This document shows, in pieces, positions 46,150 through 58,100 of a stretch of DNA of 64,000 nucleotides. Below the pieces are notes generated by a model that saw only the letters and a list, made by a program, of their open reading frames with translations, searched no databases and was not told where the DNA came from. Location of the stretch: NCBI GenBank assembly GCA_023053575.1, contig JAKZAP010000001.1, positions 16,570,849 through 16,634,848 of the forward strand, in the 5' to 3' direction. Positions within the stretch are counted from its first letter, which is position 1, and every line of letters begins with the position of its first letter. The stretch comes from Branchinecta lynchi. Taxonomy: Eukaryota; Arthropoda; Branchiopoda; Anostraca; Branchinectidae. Made by a program: the position numbers and the translations under genes.

Positions 46150-46700
46150 CCCCCCCCGAAGTCCAATGTGATTCGAAAAAGTTATGTTGCATTTAGAGCA
46201 ACCACCAAGTTTCTCCCGAGTCGAAGTAATTCCGGAAATTTTAAGCCACGCCCCTTCCACCTCCCCGCACCAAGGTCGTCTTCGGCCCGGACTTCAAAAC
46301 CACACGTATGAGAACCATAATCTTTGTACCGTCCAAGTTTCATCCCAATCCATATATTACCTTGCAACGAATGTTCCAAAGTTGTTCGTCTCTTCCATAT
46401 AATGGAATCCTTATCCACCGCAACGTTCCAAAATTCCCGGAGTCCCCCGTCGCCCCGTGGTCGGATGCGATTTGGCCTAACACGTGCAATATCACTCTGC
46501 TCCTCTGAATCGGGTTACGCGAGTCACTAGTTTCCGTTTTCCCCCTCCTTCCACCGCCACACGAGTGGCTGGATTTAATCCGAGAAAACACGGTTTCGCT
46601 AAGCATTTATAACCATGTCAAGTGTCATCGTCTTTAGCTTATGTGGAATGTATGTACCCAAAAGTGAAACAGATAGATCACCATTACGATCCCTATATGA
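46150..46700. repeat. Diverged family 1-like units
   Basis: 'accaagtttctcccgagtcg', 'ccaagtttcatcccaatcc', 'cttccacc...ccgc' and 'tcaagtgtcatcgtc' recur at roughly 130-bp spacing, the family 1 pattern in degraded form. Confidence 0.45.
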
Positions 46701-46973
46701 CATTTGAACCGAAAATTGCAAGTACCGTAACAACGCTGACGATTTGTGGTACAAACAATGCAAAAATTTGCTGGGGAAAAAAACACAAAAATGCTAATTA
46801 GAGCAAACGCCGGTAACTTTCCGGCGGCGCGCCACCGCCGACCCAAATTGTCTCCGCCGCCGCCGAATTTAGGTTCGGCGCGGCTTCGGGACTTCCATTT
46901 CCGTAGAATGCATCCTTACTCTGGAATCTGCCAGTGAAGCCTGAGCGAAGCTACAGAGTACAGAGGGTCCCAT

Positions 46974-48718
46974 CAGGGGTGGTTCGAAGGGCTTGGGCAT
47001 GGGGGGGGGGAGGGTGAGAACTTCAAAATATACGACTGGCTAAAAACACAGCGCCAGCAGGCTCAAGAAATATTAACGTTATAAGTTCTAAAACGTTACG
47101 GAAAATGAATAATAATAATAAATAATAAACAAATAAGTAACAGGAATTAGACGATGCCGTTCATATCAAATTTCGCTGGAGAGAAGACAAGCCTCGGTAC
47201 CACTTACCAGCTTCTGACATATCTACTGAAGACAAACTAAAGTGAGCGCCGCAGGCGAAATTTTTTCAAGCCGAGCAAAATTCAACTACTCCTTTACAAC
47301 TCCTACCTTTTAATGTAACTTAGTCCCCAAATAAATCTCAAACTTAAAACTCCACATATATGATGCACACTTCAACTAAATAGAAATAGGGTAGGACTAC
47401 CAAAGAGCCGCAAAATTTGTTAAATCGGCCTTTATTCGGCAATATTCGACTACTTCCCACACAAACTCTTACTTTTAACGTGGCTCGGATCCCAAGCAGC
47501 AGATTTTACCATATGTACCTAAGAAAAATTTAAACTCAGCGCCGCAGGCGATTTTTGGATAATCCGACCTTTTTCTGGCATTTCTAGTGGCTGGATCTTA
47601 GGCCTAACACCTCACCTAAATTACGGGCCATTCAACCATATATAGCGAGTAGGCGACTATGAAAGACGGCGCAGGTAAAGTTTTGCGAAACATTTTAAAG
47701 GCTGCCTACTATATCACATATCTGTCAGTGCCCCGATAACTCGCAACCGGAGTGGGATATTTTCCGGAAGCCGGTACGCGGTAGTACTTCCACTTTGAAT
47801 ATAGACTACACAAAAAATAGTTCAATCATCAGGCGGTAGTGCTTGTTTCTTTTTAAGATAAGGTGATTTCTTAACAAAACCAGGTAGGCTAATGATGGAA
47901 AGCCGCACCGCACGCGAAATTTTCGAAAATCAGCCTGTTTTCGCACCACAGAGTGAAAATCACGACTTGGTAATGGTATTTATTTCACTCTGGCAAGTTC
48001 GAAACATACGACGTGTCATTCTAACGAGCTCAAAGCACACGATAATTCGTAACGTAATATCTGCCTCATATGGCAAGCTCAAAACTTACGACTGTCTCTA
48101 ATAGACGACTAGAAAATCACTTCATAAAACACGACAAGAAGCAGGTCATTTTCATTGAAAATTTGCGGTTGATGTCAATCTGGTGAATTCCATACGACTG
48201 ATTCTGACAAAATGAGAACACGAAACTGTGCATCTGAGAAACTTAGAGCATACTACTAAAATCTCTATGGACCAGAAACAGGCATTTGGAGGCAAAGTTC
48301 CCGATTAGCTAACTGCTTTGTCTGCCTTTATCTGACAAGGTCAAAGCTTACGACTGTCTCTAATTTGTGACTAGAAACTCCCTTCGGAAAGTACGACAAG
48401 AAACGGGTCTTTTCAGGTGAAATTCTCGGTATCATCCTGGCAAGCTCAAACATACGAATTCCATTCTGGAAAACTCAGAACACACAACTGTGAATCTGAA
48501 AACACACGAATAAAAGTTTCTTCGTAGCCATACAACTAAAAAATGTGATTTGTGGGTAAAATTCACGTTTGGTAACTGCCTGCATGTCATTCTGAAAAGC
48601 TCAAAACATACGACTGTTATACTGTCATGTTCGAAACATACGACTAAGAGTAGATTCTTTGGAGCATGGGGGGGGGGGGGAGTCACCCCCCTCTAGACCC
48701 CCCTTCGAACCGCCCCTG
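46974..48718. mobile_element. hAT-like element, 1745 bp, with 8-bp target duplication
   Basis: Ends CAGGGGTGGTTCGAAGGG and CCCTTCGAACCGCCCCTG (17 of 18 match). GGTCCCAT flanks both sides (46966-46973 and 48719-48726). Interior: repeated 'gcgccgcaggcgaaattt' and many 'catacgactgt' words near the right half; G-runs next to both ends. No transposase-like frame. Confidence 0.88.
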
Positions 48719-48734
48719 GGTCCCATTTACGAAT

Positions 48735-48897
48735 TTCACCTATCCTGTGGTTTGAAAAAACATCTCAACCCCTTCGAGAGTTAAGTTATCGCGCTGACAC
48801 TGACAGACGTTATACGACAGATTTATACAGGATTTATACGACAATTTCTAATATTATCTAACTGGTGTCCGTGTCCCGCATTTTGGGATCCCAAAAA
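48735..48897 (-). mobile_element. Family 2 left-end fragment
   Basis: Reverse orientation: 'accccttcgagagttaagttatcg' and ending ATTTTGGGATCCCAAAAA. Tandem core absent. Confidence 0.55.
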
Positions 48898-48984
48898 CCT
48901 ACAAAATTTGTAGGTTTTAAATTCAGAAGTTTTCATCTGGCAATAGTGCGCTGATTTCATCCTATTTCTGCAGATAGAAAAATA

Positions 48985-49051
48985 TTAATCCAGCTTGACT
49001 ATTTTATTTTAAAGGACTGTCTACTGTCTGATTTTTGTCTGGCTGGATTAA
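48985..49051. repeat. 10-bp inverted repeat just upstream of the WDR77 start
   Basis: TTAATCCAGC at 48985-48994 and GCTGGATTAA at 49042-49051; the ATG follows at 49065. Confidence 0.5.
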
Positions 49052-49064
49052 AGAATCTCGAGAC

Positions 49065-49128
49065 ATGGAACTTTACAGCTATCCTGAGCAGCTAGACAAG
49101 CACATGGGGGAATTTGTGTTTTTCAGTG
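49065..49128 (+). CDS. WDR77: WDR77 exon 1
   Basis: MELYSYPEQLDKHMGEFVFF-S then G with donor GTAAGC. Equivalent to the NAPACMERQLEAARYRSDG stretch of the human protein; the split GAT codon restores 'SDG'. Confidence 0.75.
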
Positions 49129-52100
49129 GTAAGCTAGCCAAAGTACAGGAGGGGTACCTCAAATTTATACAACCTGTCTTACCAGCCTCTAACTTGTCCT
49201 GAAAATCATTTAGTTAAGAAGATGCAGATCTGTGTTGCCAGATAGTGCGCATTCGCGCCATTTGGGAGCTTTTTAGAGGTGGCTGTGCTTCGAATTTTTC
49301 AAGTGTGCGCATTGCGACAAATTTGCGTATTTCCCTAAATTTCACCGCAAATTGGGCGCATTTTGCTCTTCACATCCCTTAGAAAATGGATTGGGATTTG
49401 GAAGGAAAGTTGGATCCCATGGCACTGTCTAGGGAACCGGGAGTCGTACTTTATGTCCTACGGGCTACGGAACCAGTAGTTCTCACGGAAACCAAACCAT
49501 ATGAGCTGCGATTCCGGGATCTGACGTCATTAACTAATGGAAACTTGTACGTGCTGGCTCCCGTTCCGGTAGTAATTGGAAATAGCTCACAGAAACTTCA
49601 TCGCACCAGCTTCTCGTCCGGTAGCCTCACGGAATTGTGTACCCAGAAGCTAGGGAGCCGGTAGTTGATACCGGAAACTATAGAATTGGAGCTTCTGTTC
49701 CGGTAGTGTCTACGTGGAATATAAAACTCACGGAATAGTTTGGATGAGAGCTAGGATGGCGGAATTTTCACGGACTTAGAGAAAATAATATTGGACAAAA
49801 TTCACTACCGGAACCCATATATTGAGAGCTAAGGTACCGGTAGCAACTACTATTTGCTTGAAAATGACCAGCTCACGGACACAGGTGACTATGGGCTAGG
49901 GTTCCGGTAGTGACGAAAATAAAAAAAAAATAGGACTCACTGACCCATGTCAGTGTAGACTAGGAAACCGGAAGTGAATATTTTTTACTCACGGAACCCA
50001 GCTCTTGCGAGCTGCGGTTCCGGTAGTGCCAAAAAATAAAATAAAAAACTCATGGACGGGTGTCAATATGGAGTCCGGTACAGCTCACTGAATCCAGTTA
50101 TACATCTTATTTTTTTTTTGCCCTACCGGAACCCCAGCCAGCAGAAGTTGGGTTCCGTTAGTTAAAAATATTTGCTTCCGGTTTCCTAGTCTGCACTGAC
50201 ATGGGTACGTGAGTTCAATTTTTTTTTTTCATCACTACTGGAACCCTAGCCCATAGCCATCTGTGTCCGTGAGCTGGTCATTTTCAAGCAAATAGTAGTT
50301 TCTACCGGTACCTTAGCTCTCAATATATGGGTTCCGGTAGTGAATTTTTTCCCATGTTATTTTCTCTAAGTCCGTGAAAATCCCGGCATCCTAGCTCTCA
50401 TCCAAACTATTCCGTGAGTTTTATATTCCACGTAGACACTACCGGAACAGAAGCTCCAATTATACAGTTTCCGGTATCAACTACCGGCTCCCTAGCTTCT
50501 GAGTACACAATTCCGTGAGGCTACCGGACGAGAAGCTGGTGCGATGAAGTTTCCGTGAGCTATTTCCAATTACTACCGGAACGGGAGCCATCACATACAA
50601 GTTTCTGTTAGTTAATGACATCAGATCCCGGAATCGCAGCTCATATGGTTTGGTTTCCGTGAGAACTACCGGTTCCGTAGCCCGTAGGACATAAAGTACG
50701 ACTCCCGGTTCCCTAGACAGTGCCTGGATCCCATATTTTGGATCCCTAAAAGAAGATCTAATCATAAATGTTTTTTTGAAAATTCCGATGTGCGACGCTT
50801 TTCGTAATATGTCTATTTTGTGGAATGGAGCGTCGTTTGACTAGGGTTTTAAGCCAGTTTTAGGATTGGGATTTTGAAACGTTAAAAGCTAGAATCTGGA
50901 TGGAAATAGTTAAATTTGGCAAGAAAAGCTAACTTTTATACAAAAATCTCGCCTGCGGCTCTCATTTTATGTGATCATGGGCAGTAAACAAGACTACAGT
51001 AGCCACTTCTGCCGGGACGTCGCACCATCCGGTTTCTGGAGCTTCTTAAAGTCTTGGTATTTAATCCATGATAAATGATGGGACATGTAAGAGAAGCAGT
51101 TAAATTTTAGCCTATAGAAAAAAGGATTTCGAAAATTTTTGTATGCGGCGGTCGATTTAATTTTCTCTTGGGTATAATACATAGAAGCTGTTACTGTAAT
51201 TGTTACTGTAGTCGTGCCCGACAATATATTCTCCAAGTTAGCTTCGCCGAAGCGCCGCCTTAATAGTTGCCATATCGTCTTTTGGGTAAAATTTTTGACA
51301 TATTCGGTAAAAAGTTTGGTTCTGCACCCCCCCCCCCCCAACAAAAATGCACTTGCAACGCTCCTGGCTAGCGAGCACGACATCTGGATCCGAGAGTGTA
51401 CTCCCTGGTAAGCTTGTCAAGTTCTTGCATATCTGGAACTTGTTTTTTTAGAAAAATTCTTTTTTTGATTTTGAGAAAACATCGTTCTTTTAAATCGCTT
51501 GAGAAAAGTCAATTTTTGAATTGTCTTGAGATTTTTTTTTTTCATTATGTTTATTATTTTTTTCTCACAAAAGTTGATTATCTGATTAATCATAACTTAC
51601 AACAAATCAAAATTTCAGAAATGTCTGTGCATTTTAGTATTGTCATAAAATCTACCGTTTCATGAAAAATCTACTATATTCAAGAAGAATTGCAGCGCTT
51701 TCCGCCAACTCAATTTTTGTTTACCGTGAAACCAACAAGGAACATGCCAAACAAGGGACAAAAAACATGGAAAAGTTTTCAAAAGCTTTGCGGAAAATAC
51801 GGTAACTGACTTAAATAAATATTTATTACAGTATCAGACAGTCTATAAAAAGCTGAATCCAAAGATGTAATAAGCTTTCTGGTAACTCTCATACCTTTTA
51901 TTGAGGATTTTTTTTTTCGCTGAAGTGCTGAATTTTTTTTTTTTTTATAAACAAAAATCTTGATCTGGCTTCAGGAATCTACGGCTTCCACAAGTAAGAA
52001 CAATATTTCAATTTGATGGCCTGTTATGTATCAGTGTTGACACCAATTTTCAGTCCAGTATCTTCATTATTATTTTTTTTACGATTTTTTTTCCAATTTT

Positions 52101-55100
52101 GGATCTTTTCATGTCTTGGAGTGCCCTAACTAGGAACAATGAAGAAAATGTAAAAAAAAAAGGAAATAAGTCGATTTTGGAAAGCTGGCCGATGCCCTTA
52201 AAGCTCTGAATGCTGGTATTTATACCATGAGATAGTTTGGAATTCTAAAAACTAATATTTTGACATAGAAAATGTCACAAACAAGACTACGAAGTTTGAA
52301 AAATGGGGATGCACCCATTCACTGATGAACTAGATGAACTTGACCTTGTTTAAAGAATTATACTGTGTGGCTAATTGGGTTATCCCATGACAGCATCTGA
52401 CCTGCGATGCTTCAGTAAATATCATCTAGACAGGATAGTTCATTCTTCGACATATTCATCTAATTTCCCAGGAACAGAGTGGGCGAAAAATTTTGTAAAA
52501 CATCATAAAGGTGAGCTTTCTGCTAGAATGGCATATTCTTGCGGTCTATTAGTCGAGTCTTAAGACATGAATAGTCTGGTAATTTATCTGAAGTCCATTG
52601 TGTACAAGTGCCTTTTATTACAAGTTTTAAGGGATTTCTTACCTCTTGAAATCATAAAAACATTGATATCTGTGCCATTTTAATCATTTTTTCAAAACTT
52701 TTTTCACCAGTAGGTAAATAAAGCATGTTTTAAAATATTGGTGCTGTCCCTTGATCAATTTAGGCTTCCAAACAAGGTTCAAAAGTGCATTAAAGTTCAC
52801 CGTCCCTAGATAGGAACCCGCTGCCAAACAAGGGACACCCTCTAAAAAAAAAATATAAAAAAAACCAACTGTAAGAAAAATCTGAAACTTGGCAAACTTG
52901 GTAAACTAGCTAAAACCCACGTTTGGGCTAAATTTGAAGTTTCTGCGACTTTCAGAGCTGAGGTTATTCACAAAAAACTTGAAAAACTGTCCCTAGTTGG
53001 GGAGTTTTACGGTACCGATTGGTCGACAACATGGGGGGGGGGGGGCATCCAATCTCGTAAAAAAATTATTTTTGCGAAAATTCGCTGAAGGTGCATTTTT
53101 GCTTCTCTTGCTGCGCGATCTTGTGTCAAGCATCTGGCAACACGGATGCAGATGCTCTACCAAAAAGGTTTACTCAGGTAACATAGTCAGGGATTATTGC
53201 AGGCATCATCAAGAATATAAGAACTGGTGGACATGTTTCAGTAACATACTGCATACCTAGGGCACCTATAGGGTAGGCTTAACAGAACCAGTGTCTGATG
53301 GACTGTAAGGCCTGTCAATACTGATTGGTTGGAGCTATTTATTAAAGGATTTTTCTGTGCTCCCACAAATAGGTTGTGGGTCGATTTTTTATCGAAAAGA
53401 TTGTTTCTGCTGCCTTATGTGTTATGTGTGGCCCAAAAGTGTTTTTCTGCGTCCAACAAGATTTTCGTGGCTCGCTTTGTGACTCAAATTCGACAGACAA
53501 CTGCAGAGGTGATCGTTGATTTTATGGCTTGATTTTGGCAGGAAATTCAAATTTGACAGCAAAATAATGGCAAGCAATAAAATTAAAAACTTTCTCAGGT
53601 ATGTAGACAGAAAACTAGAGATCCTTTGTGCACGGAATGATAAGGACGAAAGCCAGTTCTATTCAGTGAGATGTCTACATGATTTTTATTTATATATTCA
53701 GACATTTGAAGTTACTGCCAAAAAATAGACAAACGGGCGTTTCCGCGAGTTTCAACTTGCCTCGACTGTGTGGCACAAAACAGTGTTTCCGCGTAAAACA
53801 CTCAGGAGTGTGTGGCCCACAACTGTGTCACTGAAAAAGGCCTTAAGAGGCAAAACGAAATGAAGTGCATTAACCTAATGTGAGAACAAATGCGCATGCA
53901 CTGGTGAACAATATTTGTTAAAAATACAGATTGTTTCTAGATGGAAAGTTGGTGCTTAGTACTTCAAATCTCACTGGAAGACATTGGTCTGCTTCACTGT
54001 GGTGCTTTAGATCAAGCGAGGCTTTGGACCCAGAGGCAGCTGTGGCAGCAATTGGAGTTCCTAGTGGGATCGGTTGCTTAGCAAGCTTTGGAAACTCACA
54101 GAAGGTAGATAGAAGAATTTTTGTCTGTAAACCTCAGGGTGCCAAAACAGAATTCAGTAGGCTAAAGACGTTAACATGATCCACTTTTCTTCGGCACTCA
54201 TCTTTCTTTGTTTATTTGTTATTCATTTATAAGTAGTGAACTGAAAGACAAAATCCTCCTCAGCCAGGATGTGAACCCAGGACCCTCTGCTTACAAGGCA
54301 GTCACTCTACCATTTGAGCTACTGAGGGGCTACAATAGTCTAGTAGAAGCCGGCCATATGAACAGTGATCCCACCCGAAGGAAAATTCATCTAACCAGTT
54401 CACATCCCCATGTCACGGGAATTAATATAATAGATAGATGGCACTTTACACAAGGGACTTTTACCATGACCAATAAACCAGAAACAGTTTTTTCAAATAT
54501 AATTTAGAAGTCTAGGACTCCATTGTTGGGGCCATGTAGACATACCAGGACCCACAAGGCCGGGTCTCATGGTGAAAACCAAATAAAACCAAATATATAA
54601 TTTTAATGGGGAAGATTATATTCGAAAAAACTGTTTCTGGTTTATTGGTCACGGTTGGTCACCCTTTGTGTAAAGTGCCATCTATGTATTATATTATTTA
54701 TTTTGTTTTGTGAGTTGCCTATGAACTGCCTTTTCCTATTTATTGTCTTTGCCAAAGTACAGAGCGCTTAATTGAAATTTTTTTTGAGAAAACAGAGTAC
54801 TTGGTTGGTGATTTTGGGACAAGCAGTGTGATTGGGAGATTGATATAGGGTCGAAAGGACATATTAAATCAGCAATTACGGTTGGGCATTGCCTTGGATG
54901 CCAGTTCTGTGTCCCTTTTTGCCATTGACAGCTTGAAAACAAGGAACTTTTTTTTAATGAGAGTTAGGATAGCCTACTTCAGAGATTGCAAATTTCTCCA
55001 TTCGCCGGTCACATTGATGGCGAAGATCAATACTTGGGTAAAAAGAATGTAATAAGAAAAAGCTAGTAGCTATGGATGAATCATCGTAAAAAACGGATCT

Positions 55101-58100
55101 TTACTAATGAACTTGCTTAATGGGTCAGGCTAGGGGTCGATAATAAGGATAGACCATGTAGCTTGCCCACTGTCGCTGAAACTTCTCGCAGTGTCTACAG
55201 TTTTTAGTGTCCAGTGCCGAGTTTAAACTTGGGTCCCTCAAATTAGAGTTGAATGCTAGAAGCTCGACTGCAAGCGGTCTTTCATAAGCTTTACTGCAGA
55301 ACTTGTATACTTTAATGAAATCTCTCCTATGGAGTCAGCAGGCCAGCAGTGCCAAACATTATACCCAGGGCAATTTCTTGACGTTTGGCTAGTTCTAGAG
55401 TAGAGCTGTACGTTTCTTGAACTTGTAAGGTACTTTATTGGAAGCTTTTTTGTCGTAGTAGATGAGACCGGTCTGCATCCCTTTATCTATGTTTTCTTCC
55501 CATCCTTTGCGGAGTAAAATCAACTGTATTCCCAGTCAGCACAGAGAAACTGTCAGCTTCGCTGGCTTTTTCTTCATAAAAGCGTAGCCTACTTCTTTGT
55601 TCTTTGTAAGGTCCAGTACGTCGTTCGTCACAAGTAATTTGTTAATTTTGGAGAAGATGGATGTCAGGCATGTAGGTCAGTATTTTGAGGATTTTACATG
55701 TCTTCTTGGCATGTCTACTTAGTTACCAATGAGCAGAGCCATCTGTGCCATTCCTCGATGCGAAAGAGCTGACTCGTAACCTACTGTAACTTCCATTGCT
55801 GAACATTACTTGAACATCCCTCTGAGCGGAAAGTAACTTGATACATTTTTGCAGGTTTTCCTGGGTCTTGATGACGGCACTGTTAGTGTGTTGGATCTTA
55901 TGGAAAACAATGAGTCCAAATTCAACAACCTGGCATCGGCTTCCGAACACGAAGATGGAGTTTCGGCCATAGACACAAACACAGAAAACAAGGAAGTCAT
56001 AACTGGCTCCTCAGACAGAGTGTAAGATTCGTTTGCTCTATTTAAAATTGCATCCTCGATAGTTAAAATCGTGTCGGAATGAGAAGTTGATAAATTGATC
56101 TTTACCAGATCACAACGACCGTAATGGAAACCTATGACGTCCTAAATTCTCCGTTCATCTATCTGTCCTTCTATTATCACGATAACACTCGAACAGGCTG
56201 AGACACGTTCGTAAAATAATTGGTGTGGAACTGTGGAGACTGTTCAGGTTCTTAGTTTTTATGGCACTTGAGCTTACTCAAGTGCCATATAGCGATTGTT
56301 ATTTCTGTCCGTCAGTCGGTCTGTCGGTCTGTCGGTCTGTCGGTCCCGGTTTTGCTAGTTCGGGCACTTCCAGATAAGCTAGGACGATGAAACTTGGCAA
56401 GCATATCAGGAACTGGACCAGATTAAATTAGAAATTGTCGCTTCCTCGATCCGACCATCTGGAGGGGAGTGGAGGGAGGGGGAATCCGGAAAAAATAGGA
56501 AAAATGAGATATTTTTAGCTTACGAACGGGTGATCGGATCTTAATGAAACTTAATACATGGAAGGACTTCGTGTCTCAGACCCTCCATTTTAAATCCAGA
56601 CCGGATCCGGTGACACTGGGGGGAGTTAGAGGGGGAAACCGGAAATCTTGGAAAACACTTAGAGTGGAGGGATCCGAATGAAACTTGGTGGAAAGTACAA
56701 GCAAAAGTCCTAGATACGTGACTGATATAACCGGAACGGATCCGCTCACTTTGGGGGAGTTGGGGGGGGGGAGAAGTCCGAATTTGTAGTGATCCCGCGA
56801 GTTCCGTGCTTCCTGATGTGCTGGGACGATGGAAATTGACAGGCATGTCTGGGACCCGACCAGCTTAAATAGGAAATCATCAATTCTTCGATTCGACCAT
56901 CTGGGGGGGGGGGAGTGGAGGGAGGGTGAAGCCAAAATTTGAGGTATTTTTAGCTTGCGAACGGGTGATCGGATCTTGATGAAAATTGATATTTAGGATG
57001 ACCTCGTGTCTCAGACACCTCACTTTAAATCCGGGCCGGATCCGATGACACTGGGGGGAGTTGGAGGAGGGAACCGGAAATTTTGAGAAACGCTTAAAGT
57101 GGAGGGATCGGGATGAAACTTGGTGGGAAAAACAAGCGCAGGTCCTAGAAACGTCATTGACATAACCGGACCGGATCAGGGCACTGTGGGGGAGTTGGGG
57201 TGGGGAACCGGAAATTTTGAGAAACGCTTAAAGTGGAGGGATCGGGATGAAACTTGGTGGGAAAAACAAGCACAGGTCCTAGACACGTCATTGACATAAG
57301 CGGACCGGATCAGGGCACTGTGGGGGAGTTGGGATGGGGTTCCGGATTTCTAGCGATCCCGCGAGTTCGGCATACTTCCTGGTGTCCTAGAGCGATGAAA
57401 CTTGGCAGGTATGTCAAGGATCCGAACAGATTGACTTGAGAACAGCCGTTTCCCCGACCCGACCATCGTGGGGGGAGTGGGTGGATGGGGAGTCCGGAAT
57501 CTAGTGGCGTGCATAACTTTTGAACGGGTGATCGGATCTTGATGAAAATTGATATTTAGGATGACCTTGTGTCTCAGACACATCACTTCAAATCCGGGCC
57601 GGATCCGATGACACTGGGGGGAGTTGGAGGAGGTAACCGGAAATTTTGAGAAACGCTTAAAGTGGAGGGATCGGGATGAAACTTGGTGGGAAAAACAAGC
57701 ACAGGTCCTAGACACGTCATTGACATAACCGGACCGGATCCGATGACACTGGGAGGAGTTGGAGGAGGGAACCGGAAATTTTGAGAAACGCTTAAAGTGG
57801 AGGGATCGGGATGAAACTTGGTGGGAAAAACAAGCACAGGTCCTCGACACGTCATTGACATAACCGGACCGGATCAGGGCACTGTGGGGGAGTTGGGGTG
57901 GGGGTCCGGATTTCTAGCGATCCCGCGAGTTCGGCATACTTCCTGATGTCCTAGGGCGATGAAACTTGGCAGGTATGTCAGGGATCCGAACAGATTGACT
58001 TGAGAACAGCCGTTTCCCCGACCCGACCATCGTGGAGGGAGTGGGTGGATGGGGAGTCCGGAATCTAGTGGCGTGCATAACTTTTGAACGGGTGATCGGA

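Larger units (their letters stand above)
45008..46893. repeat. GC-rich inverted pair 1.8 kb apart
   Basis: GTCCCCGAAGCCGCGCCGAA at 45008 is inverted as TTCGGCGCGGCTTCGGGAC ending near 46890, each followed inward by a CGGCGGCGG stretch. They may be termini of an element that holds the features between them. Confidence 0.5.

Noticed and set aside
49386..49664. 92-codon plus-strand frame and its near-copy on the minus strand at 50481-50765
   Set aside because: The matching translation on opposite strands comes from the palindrome. It has no conserved domain and ends in the repeat.
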